64,000 bases of DNA from Sipunculus nudus. Its lineage: Eukaryota; Annelida; Sipuncula; Golfingiida; Sipunculidae. The DNA lies in assembly GCA_026874595.1 (NCBI GenBank), contig CM049310.1, positions 27,823,058 through 27,887,057 of the forward strand, in the 5' to 3' direction. The position numbers were made by a program, and so were the translations under genes. Position 1 is the stretch's first letter. Each line of letters starts with the position of its first letter. The notes under the pieces are model-generated. The model did no database searches, had not been told where the DNA came from, and saw only the letters and a program-made list of their open reading frames with translations. Below, in pieces: positions 30,207 to 38,064 of this stretch.

Positions 30207-32255
30207 TTACTCATTGAAATCGCCCACTTGGTAAACGTTCAATTGTCCTTGAATAACATTTTCATTGAGTTCATCATCGAACACACCTTCATCTTCAGAC
30301 GACGAGGAAACAAAATGATCTTCATCCACTAAATTGCTGCCGAAGCCCATGGACCGCGTCACACTTATATCATCTGAATCTGTTTTCTGAATTTTTATCA
30401 ACATTCGACTTCCACTGTCGGGTGCACATTCTGTTTTCATCTCACAGGCAAACACTAAACAACACGATACGGTATTTAATTTCCCGTGCTTATTTTCCAT
30501 GGACTGGGGATTTTCAATCATCATCCCATCGCTGTTCCTGATCTTGGCAAAGAAATTGATTTGGTCCGGTTCCGTTTCAATGATCCCTGGAGGTTTCGGA
30601 TAAACGCACGAAATCGGAAGCGCCGAATCGTACGCAAAGATTTTGCGCCCGTCCCCTAGTTGACACCAGACCATCGATGCTTCTCTTTCCAGCTGTGCTT
30701 GTAACAAAATCACGTCGCCGTATTCTCCCATGTATTCTTCAAACGCTTGTTTTAAATTTTCAAATCCTTGAGGGAGTTTTTTCAAACACCAACTTTGTAA
30801 AGACACTCGATCCGATTCTACAAGGCCCGACGGTGTCAGTTTCAATTCTTGTTCGTACTCCGCCCGTAAAATCAATTGGTTCATGGCCACACTGTGGATT
30901 TTACGCGACTCTGAAAAATAGTCATGGATCAATTGCCAACATTCCGAAGACAATAAATCTAACGGGCGTATCATTCCTTCCCGCCCCGTGATTTTGAACT
31001 TGTCAAACACGTACTTGGTACACACGCGTGAATAAAAACAAGGTACATGCTCGTTTTCTTTCAAGTTCTTTAACACGAAATACAGTTGGTGTCCCAGATA
31101 GCACATTTGTCCGTTCCAGTCGACCAGCGGGTATGTGGGGGCCGGTAAAGTCTTGGGAGGGGCAGGGATCGTTTGCGTTAACATCACCCCGTTGTAACAG
31201 ATGTACAAAAAACAATCAACAAATTCCGGAAACTGCGCATCAAATACTCCTGAATTATGTTGCCATGATGTGAATACAAAAGGAAAAGGAAGATAGTTTG
31301 TCAAATACCTTAACCCATACCCCATAAAAAACTGCGAGACTTCGGATGGGAGGTCGTCCAAAGATAAAAAGTCGACATTGTTGTCATCGGGGATCCGTTC
31401 CCTTCTGTCTGAAAAATTCAATTTCACACACACGGTGCTGTCACATAACGCGAACGGAGATGACCGCATCATCGTTTGAAATTGCCGGGGGGTCACGTGT
31501 CTCGAATGCGCTAACAATAGGCTTACTACCAATGACATGTCATTGTAACACGATGGGCACATTTTCCATATCCCACGGTTAGGATATATAACTTTGTACC
31601 TGTCACTATTATCATGAAGAAAAACCCGGCACATGATGTCGGCAGGGTTCGAACATGATTGCTCTTCATCGAAAAAATATTTCATCCATTCCAAAACCGG
31701 TGGAGTATCTCTCTCTATCCCTCGTGCACACACTACACTGTTAAAAGGCTCGTCACTGCCTAAACTTGCGTAAAACCCATCAACAATTTCTTGCCGTTTT
31801 TGTAATGTCTCTTCCGTTAAATCTTCCGGGTGTAAATATGGCCGGAACTCTTCACGGAGTGGTGGAACATTGCAACAGCGGGTCGTACAAAATTCTCTCA
31901 CAATAACTCCTAAGACTGCAGTATATTTTCCACAGGCCGGGCAAAATGTCAAATACATTCTATCTTCGGATTCCAAAGTAATCAGTCTGTACTTGATACA
32001 AAAATTGCATACACAAGTGTGGCATCCCGTTAAGACATTGGCTGCTCGTTTTTTACAAATCAAACAGGCACAGCTGTGTTTGTCGGTTGCCAAAACCGTA
32101 GCGGGTTGGATTTTTTGCCGGTTGAAGTAGATGCTGGACAAGACTTGGAAAGGTTCTTCTATAGGCCCGTACCGGTGCCCGATAAACGGGGAATCCGTCC
32201 AGACATATTTTAAACACCCGTTCCATACTTCTGATTTGTGTGTGTTACGCCACAT
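30207..32255 (-). CDS. RING-finger protein (682 aa), candidate ubiquitin ligase
   Basis: Uninterrupted. ATG 32255 lies 32 nt after TATAAA (32292-32287, minus). Residues 62-108 form a RING-like zinc site: C64-x2-C67, C78-H79-x-C81-x-C83-x2-C86, C105-x2-C108; the GCHTCVCNFC part resembles IAP/MUL1-type RINGs. About 500 residues without recognisable domains follow, including further Cys pairs, then an acidic Ser-rich tail (SSSSEDEGVFDDELNENV). A viral E3 ligase that redirects host protein turnover is plausible, but the substrate is unknown. It shares a promoter region with the PC4-like gene and is one of the few intact long genes here. Confidence 0.75.
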   Translation of the reverse strand: MWRNTHKSEVWNGCLKYVWTDSPFIGHRYGPIEEPFQVLSSIYFNRQKIQPATVLATDKHSCACLICKKRAANVLTGCHTCVCNFCIKYRLITLESEDRMYLTFCPACGKYTAVLGVIVREFCTTRCCNVPPLREEFRPYLHPEDLTEETLQKRQEIVDGFYASLGSDEPFNSVVCARGIERDTPPVLEWMKYFFDEEQSCSNPADIMCRVFLHDNSDRYKVIYPNRGIWKMCPSCYNDMSLVVSLLLAHSRHVTPRQFQTMMRSSPFALCDSTVCVKLNFSDRRERIPDDNNVDFLSLDDLPSEVSQFFMGYGLRYLTNYLPFPFVFTSWQHNSGVFDAQFPEFVDCFLYICYNGVMLTQTIPAPPKTLPAPTYPLVDWNGQMCYLGHQLYFVLKNLKENEHVPCFYSRVCTKYVFDKFKITGREGMIRPLDLLSSECWQLIHDYFSESRKIHSVAMNQLILRAEYEQELKLTPSGLVESDRVSLQSWCLKKLPQGFENLKQAFEEYMGEYGDVILLQAQLEREASMVWCQLGDGRKIFAYDSALPISCVYPKPPGIIETEPDQINFFAKIRNSDGMMIENPQSMENKHGKLNTVSCCLVFACEMKTECAPDSGSRMLIKIQKTDSDDISVTRSMGFGSNLVDEDHFVSSSSEDEGVFDDELNENVIQGQLNVYQVGDFNE

Positions 32256-32443
32256 GATTGATTATTGATGAGTAAAACCAGAAAAATTTATACCCTTTAT
32301 TTCTTATCAAGTATTTCCGGTTTCTTTTTTTCTTGTGTAAAGTATTTCCGGTGTCTTGGAATTTTTATCAGTCACTTCCGGTCCTCGCCAGTATTAATAC
32401 AGGGGTATCATGTGACAAGACTCAGTCTACTACGGCTACCGTC
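32256..32443. promoter_or_regulatory. Bidirectional promoter between the RING and PC4-like genes
   Basis: Contains a minus-strand TATAAA (32292-32287) and three TTCCGG motifs (32315, 32346, 32375), the last as CACTTCCGG. Both flanking genes are intact. Confidence 0.6.
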
Positions 32444-33058
32444 ATGAACAACCCACGACCCGCTAAGAAGTTAAAGCTGACACCGCCCGCACCAGCAACA
32501 GAAAGTATGGTGGTTCACGATGAATGCCGAGCTTCCCGAAAAGTCTTTCTGGGCGGTAGTGAAAACAACTGGTGGTTTGCGACACCTCAAGGGTACAATG
32601 TGAAAATCGGGTGCTGGAGTAAAGGCATGCCTGTGGCTAAAAATGGCGTGACTTTAACACCTGAAGAACTCCGTAAATTGGCTACCAATATTGATAAAGT
32701 CAATAACACTGTCATTGAAGTTCTCCACGATAGCCATAAAGATTACCGCTTCACCTTATCACCGGGCAACCCTAATTTTCCCGATACACGGATCGTCGCT
32801 GTCAGCTGCGGAAGTGCCTGGCCGAACATCGTCAACATCCGAGAATGGTACTACAACTTCAAAGAAGGCAAACGGTTCCCCAGTAAAACTGGAGCAGCAT
32901 TGTTTATCGACGTATGGGCTGAAGTTGTGAAACATATTGATGATATTGTGAATCTGATTGCCTGTCAAGAAGACCATGGCAATATTGAAGCCGCTGTGGC
33001 TTGCGGGAACCATCCTGAGTTTATGTTTTCAGAGACTTTATCTGATGACGATTATTGA
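32444..33058 (+). CDS. PC4/Sub1-like ssDNA-binding protein with two PC4-type repeats (204 aa)
   Basis: Start chosen at ATG 32444 (MNNPRPAKKLKL, an NLS-like start) rather than the upstream in-frame ATG 32333, which lies within the promoter motifs. Residues about 33-90 and 117-172 each follow the PC4 pattern of beta strands ending in a helix. The second is clear (VNIREWYYNFKEGKRFPSKTG then VWAEVVKHIDDI), the first weaker (GVTLTPEELRKLATNID). An acidic tail SETLSDDDY follows. Known: PC4 proteins bind single-stranded DNA and act in transcription and replication. In an element that copies DNA by strand displacement it may serve as the single-strand binding protein. Intact. Confidence 0.7.
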   Translation: MNNPRPAKKLKLTPPAPATESMVVHDECRASRKVFLGGSENNWWFATPQGYNVKIGCWSKGMPVAKNGVTLTPEELRKLATNIDKVNNTVIEVLHDSHKDYRFTLSPGNPNFPDTRIVAVSCGSAWPNIVNIREWYYNFKEGKRFPSKTGAALFIDVWAEVVKHIDDIVNLIACQEDHGNIEAAVACGNHPEFMFSETLSDDDY

Positions 33059-33142
33059 CTTTGTGCTTGATCATCATTTGCATGTGTGTTTATGAAAAGA
33101 AAAAATAAAAAAATGTTTGCTTTGATATCCTGTCTTGTTTCC

Positions 33143-33150
33143 TATATAAA
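33143..33150 (+). promoter_or_regulatory. TATA box (TATATAAA) of penton-like gene 2
   Basis: 36 nt before ATG 33179. No CCGGAAGT motif nearby. Confidence 0.6.
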
Positions 33151-33178
33151 CGAACGGTGTGTGAGATGTGAATGGAAA

Positions 33179-34440
33179 ATGGCGTCCGACCCGTCTTTAA
33201 TCCAAACCCAACCTTTTTACCTGAACTTAAAAGCCCAAGGTCCTGTGTATGATTTCATTACTAAAGGCAATGTAATTAAATTTAAAATCGAACCGGAATT
33301 GATGTTGCATCCCCGGGCGGATGATTGGGAAGTGGCTCTTACCCGGTTAAGTCATCCGAGTGCCTGGTACAATATCCATGAAAATGAATGTTGGGTAAAA
33401 CTGACTCATAAAACCAAAACGGATGAATACTCTATTAAAGAATATGTCCCCGCAGGCTATTATCCCCGCTAATTCATGTACGGAAAAGAAACCGATAAAG
33501 ATAATGAATTCAGTACAGCTAGAGGGGTCGGATTATGGCAAGCTTTAGAAGATTGTTTTACGAAATTAAATGCCCAAAAAGATCAATTAAATTTAACCGG
33601 ATCTGAACAAGAAAAAAGTGATAGCGGGACCAAATATATTAATCCTCAACTGGTTCGGTTATTTGATTCCGTATTTCCAGGAGGTGGGTCAAGGTCTTCC
33701 AAAGATAAAAAACAAAATATGCGAATGGGAATTGCATTTCCCATAGATGAAACATCTGGCGATCATATGTATTCCTTAGAAATGGATGTAAAATTAGCAC
33801 ATATGATGGGGTTCAGAGAGACCGTTTTAAAGAAACGGGCGGCTAAAAATGTGATGAAGTTTTATTTGTTATGTCTAAAACAGAGGATATTAATGATTGG
33901 ATAATAAAAAAGGGAGGTGAATTAGAAACTTATAAAGAAAATAAAAATAGTGACGTTTATGTAACAGATAATAAAACTGTAAAATATAATTATCAAACCC
34001 ATTACCCTTGTGTAAACCAACTGGATATACGCCCCAATGAAATGGAATGTATTATTGAAATCCACACCGATTTTACTGAACCCGATACGTTTCATAATGC
34101 CCACCATCATGAAGGTGCATCCCGTGTTTTAGCCACATTTCACGCTAGAGCTGAAGCCAATGCTAACCGCCCTGAAGACCAATGTTTTATTGAAAGTACT
34201 TTTAAATCGGCGGCTATCGGGTTCAATGTACCTTACAGCACTATTCGCCAATATCTATCATCCACCACTAATTACCATGCCACCTTTCATCAGTATCATA
34301 AATGCCGGGTCGGGTGGTATTCTGAACTGAAATTTCAATTCAAACATCCAAACGGTTATCCTGTCAATTTTATCCCGGGTGGGGATTTATTCATGCAATT
34401 GTATTTTAAACCTCGACGTAAACGTAGGAGGGGTATATAA
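33179..34440 (+). pseudogene. Penton-like minor capsid protein 2, interrupted
   Basis: ATG 33179 (MASDPSLIQTQPFYLN) is preferred because upstream frame before it precedes the TATA box. WEVALTRLSHPSAW lies near residue 50. An in-frame TAA at 33470-33472 falls where the paralog reads straight through (after YYPR). A phase change near 33850-33870 moves coding to the frame 33871-34440 ending in a basic tail. The second half shares HARAEANANRPED, TTNYH and FIPGG with penton 3. About 420 codons, single-jelly-roll penton by comparison with penton 1 and family knowledge; fold not proven. Confidence 0.6.
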
Positions 34441-34441
34441 A
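34434..34441 (+). promoter_or_regulatory. TATA box (TATATAAA) of penton-like gene 3
   Basis: 43 nt before ATG 34477; it overlaps the stop of penton-like gene 2. Confidence 0.6.
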
Positions 34442-34476
34442 ACCCCTCGTCCGTTCTGTTTGAAAGGGAGTTGAAC

Positions 34477-35752
34477 ATGGATCCCCCGACCTCGTACCGC
34501 ACCAGTGATTTTTTTATTTCCATTGAAAAAATCATTGAAAATGAATCTGCATTAAACGGTCAAGTTAAAGTGAATTTATCCCCCCAACTTTTCTTGCATC
34601 CTTATTATGGCCCGTGGGAAGTGAGTTTAACCCAATTAACATTCCCATCCGCTTGGTATACCGTTCATGAAAAGGAATGTTTTTTACGTCTGGTTCATAC
34701 TAAAATTCATAAAACCACTAAAGAAACCACTACCTATTCCGCACAAACCTATTTAGAACCAGGATATTATCCCCGTCATTTTATTTTTCGAAAATGGCAA
34801 AATAGGGCCGGTGGAAGAAAACAATTAGATCGTATGGTCTATGTAGGATCTTTAAAAGCTCTAAAAAATATAATAGAGGAATTAAATCAATTAAAAACAG
34901 AATTACATTTAGAAGGATCCCAACATGAAAATAATGAAGTAGGAATTGTACGTTTAGTCCAACGTGTTTTGGCTGGAACTACAGACAAAAACGATAAGAG
35001 TGGTGAAAATGTCAGTTATGGACTGGCTTTCCCAGGAATACACGATACATCCTGTAAGTCAGTTGTCTCTGGTACGGATAACAATACTTATGACCATCAT
35101 TTCAAATTAGAAATGCATCCCAAGCTCCGACACATGTTTGGATTTAATCGGGATTTATATGAATATGAAATTGAAGAACCCATTATAGGTTCACACATAT
35201 GTCGTAAATAAAAACAAATGGAATGTCATGGATTTAAATTGGGAACGGGTTTTACATTCGCATTTGAGAATAAAAAATGACAAGAAAAATACAGACAAAG
35301 CCTGTTTTCAGGTACATTACCCTCGGGTCGCTCAAAATCAAATCCGTATCAATGAAATTGAATCCATCCTGGAAGTGCATACGGATTTTACACGCCCTGA
35401 TACGTTCCGAGAAATTAAAGATTTTAATCCTAAAAAAGATGAAGGGCCTGAACGGGTCTTGGCCACAATACACGCCCGGCCCGAAGCCAATGCGAACCGC
35501 CCTGAAGACGCCTGTTTAATTGAAAGTACGTATAAAAACCCAGTGCTCTCATTTCGAAAACCTTATAGCCGTATCCGTGAATTATTTTCTTCCACCTACC
35601 ATCACCCCTTAACCACTACTAATTACCATGAATGTCTAAGCGGGTGGTACTCTGATATGACCTTTCAATTCAAACATCCGTCAGGCCATAACGCTATTTT
35701 TATCCCCGGAGGTAAAATATTTATGCAATTGCACTTTAAACCATGTAATTGA
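34477..35752 (+). pseudogene. Penton-like minor capsid protein 3, frameshifted
   Basis: ATG 34477 (MDPPTSYRTSDFFISI). WEVSLTQLTFPSAWY aligns with penton 2, and YLEPGYYPRHF shows what sits at the nonsense position of penton 2. The first frame ends at 35211; coding resumes in another phase at about 35228 and runs to TGA 35752 (HARPEANANRPED, FIPGGKIFMQLHFK). A phase change near 35200-35228 is required. The tandem arrangement with penton 2, each with its own TATA box, shows an old duplication. Confidence 0.6.
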
Positions 35753-35925
35753 TGATTTTTTTTTCAAACAGTTCCGGTTCCCCTCCCCGTATTTCCGTTG
35801 CCTATGATCCTTGCATAACACTGCCGGAACCCCATGAAATTTTTTTAAACCCTTCCGGTCTACTTTGTACCGGTCCCCCACGGAAGTCTGGTATATAAAC
35901 CGGGTCCCGCATCCTTACAGAAACC
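35753..35925. promoter_or_regulatory. Promoter of the 35926 gene with TTCCGG motifs and TATA box
   Basis: TTCCGG at 35772 and 35853, related CCGGAAC near 35824, and TATATAAA at 35892-35899, 34 nt before ATG 35926. Confidence 0.55.
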
Positions 35926-36935
35926 ATGGCATATAGTCGTCACCAGCTTGGTCTGCCTGGGCACTGGGGATCTCGTCAACGTCCTTGCAAGCATTGTAAA
36001 ACACATTTAGCCAAGTATCCTGAAAACGATTACAGTTTTTCTGCTTGGTACGGACACTCGTTCAACTGTCCACGAGGTGGGTGTAATTCCAAGCTGTTCT
36101 CTCTACTGTGTGACGTGTCAGAATTTCATGATGATCATTTCCGCTGCCGCAGAGATGAGTCTTTAGAAGATTTAATCTGGGCCTACCGCACTTACGTGCT
36201 GGAATTCAGTGACTGTGACGTGTTTTACGAAAGGAATTTTCACTACGTTCCCAAAGTGCCTGCAGATAGAAAGAAACGGATCTTTGAAACCCGCAGTACT
36301 CCCATCCATGTGACACCGGCTGATACATTGAATTATCCCAGTATATACCAACATAAAATCTGGGAAGATAAATTCCAAGTGACAAATATCCACGCCCGAA
36401 ATCGTGAAGTCGGCTTCAGTAAAACACCGGAAAGTTGTCACGTGAAACCCATGACATTGACTTTAGTGATGCAATGAAAAAATACGAAAGCCGGTACCGC
36501 CTCCTGGATAAACATTGCTGTGCTAAAAAATGCCGGGTCTACATGATGCACGCCTACATGGGCCAAGTGAAAGACGCCGCTAACGAACAAGATAAACAAC
36601 AAGGAAAACACATTCACCGCCATATCTTTCATTTTCCAAGTTGGACTGTAAAAAAATTCTGCCCTACGGAATATCACTTGTGTTCTCGGAAAAGTGAAGA
36701 TAATTTTTGCGGGGTGGTCACAGACTATATTACGCTCGAGAAAACACCGTTCAAGAAATATCTGATCGGGCACGTGATTCGCAATCATTTACGTCTGGCT
36801 AACGTTTACACTTACCAAGGTCACATCAACGAAAATAAAACTGTGGAGATAATTAAACACCTGGCAGCACGTACATTGGGCCCTGATCTTACTGTTACCA
36901 AGGGAACTATCACTTCCGGTAAAAAAGTGGTATAA
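35926..36935 (+). pseudogene. Unknown Cys/His-rich protein, frameshifted (~335 codons)
   Basis: The first frame is 35926-36477 (MAYSRHQLGLPGHWGSRQRP) with two CxxC/CxxxxC sites in the first 50 residues (PCKHCKTH, NCPRGGCNSK), probably a zinc finger. Coding continues in another phase from about 36440 to TAA 36935, rich in His and Cys (HCCAKKCRVYMMHAYMG, HIHRHIFHFPSW). A phase change near 36435-36475 would make one protein. No family recognised. Promoter class suggests a non-structural gene. Confidence 0.5.
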
Positions 36936-36938
36936 AAG
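36931..36938 (+). promoter_or_regulatory. TATA box (TATAAAAG) with adjacent CACTTCCGG
   Basis: CACTTCCGG at 36911-36919 and TATAAAAG at 36931-36938. ATG 36943 is too close to the TATA box to lie in the transcript, so ATG 36988 is the likely start of the next gene. Confidence 0.55.
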
Positions 36939-36987
36939 CAGAATGCGAACTGTGTATTTTTCACTTCTTCCCCGACCGGAGAATTGG

Positions 36988-37443
36988 ATGTCCACAAATT
37001 TGATGGAAATAATGCTGCCGCCCGGAACTGTGCCTGCCACCATCCCGTTTCCACAAACACAACTGGAAGAAGGGGAGTTACCCCGTCCCGATCACGGAAT
37101 GGGGGCCGCAGAACAAGAACCCGCACCAGATGTGGTAGAAATGGCAAACAACATCAACGAATTCCTCGCTAGCCTGGGGCCGCCACCCACCACAGAGCAA
37201 ACGGGGTCCACCCCACCAACACCCCCAGAAAAAAAGAAAAAACGTAAACGTCCTGTTCCCGAGAAGAAACAACCATCAAAACGGATCAAACGCCAGCAAG
37301 TTGTTCCTGATGATGATGAAGATGCCAGAAAGAAAGAAGAAAAGAAAATCATCAGCAAACTTGAACTTTATTTCAATAAGATTGAAACAAACATCAGTCT
37401 TATCAAGGAACTTTTAGTTAAGCTGCAAACCTATAAACATTAA
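36988..37443 (+). CDS. Acidic/basic protein with NLS and C-terminal coiled coil (151 aa)
   Basis: Start at ATG 36988 (MSTNLMEIMLPPG), 50 nt after the TATA box. A Pro/Glu-rich disordered N-terminal half is followed by a strong nuclear-localisation cluster (EKKKKRKRPVPEKKQPSKR), an acidic patch (PDDDEDARKKEEKK) and a final heptad-like helix (IISKLELYFNKIETNISLIK). Uninterrupted. Probably an oligomeric nuclear protein, perhaps a transcription regulator; inference. Confidence 0.6.
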   Translation: MSTNLMEIMLPPGTVPATIPFPQTQLEEGELPRPDHGMGAAEQEPAPDVVEMANNINEFLASLGPPPTTEQTGSTPPTPPEKKKKRKRPVPEKKQPSKRIKRQQVVPDDDEDARKKEEKKIISKLELYFNKIETNISLIKELLVKLQTYKH

Positions 37444-37584
37444 GCGTTTCATATGTTTGTATTGAATTAAAGTTTTGTATTTGGATTATACCATGCCTTT
37501 TTTTCTTTCTTTATGACGTGTGGGATATGTATAGGTGCGTGTATGTTTGAAAGGACCCCAACCCCCCCGCCAACTCCACTAAAG
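37444..37584. other. Right subterminal region without genes
   Basis: Contains the 3' end of the last gene (AT-rich, ATTAAA-like signals at about 37465) and, at 37543-37582, sequence inversely matching 7462-7508 that extends the TIR inward. Confidence 0.5.
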
Positions 37585-37909
37585 TTTTCGCCCGCCGTTA
37601 AACACCACCCGGTCAACCGCCAGGGGGGCCCCCTCCAACCCCTCCCACCCAGTCCGCATTCCTCCCAATTAATTAATGACTTTTTGGCACTTATTAATGA
37701 CTCTACTCAGGATGGCACTTATTAATGGTTTTGGCACTTATCGATGACTTTTTGGCACTTATTAATGACTGTACTAAGGATGGCACTTATTAATGGTTTT
37801 GGCACTTATCGATGACTTTTTGGCACTTATCGATGACCAAAAATGGCACTTATTAATGGTTTTGGCACTTATCGATGACTTTTTGGCACTTACTATATAT
37901 AGCACTACT
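37585..37909 (-). repeat. Right terminal inverted repeat, 325 bp
   Basis: Reverse complement of 6005-6329 with about three mismatches. It has the same iterated TAAGTGCCA units, here as TGGCACTTA, and ends GCACTACT at 37909. Confidence 0.93.
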
Positions 37910-37915
37910 AATAAG
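37910..37915. repeat. Right target site duplication AATAAG
   Basis: Identical to 5999-6004. After it the intron of gene A resumes. Confidence 0.93.
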
Positions 37916-38064
37916 CAGCTAGGAAAGTATCCCTCATAAAAGGACACTCATGTGTAATATTTTATGCTAAAGTTTAAAAGGATATGCAGTGACAAGGATT
38001 GAGAAAGGACCAGGGCAATTAACAATTGTTCCTGACACGTACAATCAAACTTAGCCTTACTTAC

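Larger units (their letters stand above)
6005..37909. mobile_element. Maverick/Polinton-type self-synthesising DNA transposon / endogenous polinton virus, 31.9 kb
   Basis: Seen: 325-bp terminal inverted repeats beginning AGTAGTGC, a 6-bp target duplication, and between them a protein-primed family-B polymerase, an FtsK/A32-type ATPase, a DDE integrase with chromodomain, and capsid-like proteins. Known: this set defines Mavericks/Polintons, which are usually about 15-20 kb. This copy is about twice that and carries many accessory genes. Two major-capsid-like and three penton-like genes are present, and no adenain-like protease was found. It sits in intron 7 of sphingomyelinase gene A. Genes are compact, in both orientations, without evident introns. 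Many frames are interrupted, so the copy is likely non-autonomous. Confidence 0.95.

Noticed and set aside
6005-37909. CRISPR array or bacterial operon interpretation of the iterated TIR units and stop/start overlaps
   Set aside because: Units have no uniform spacer length, the window has spliced host genes, and the gene set is that of a eukaryotic Polinton.
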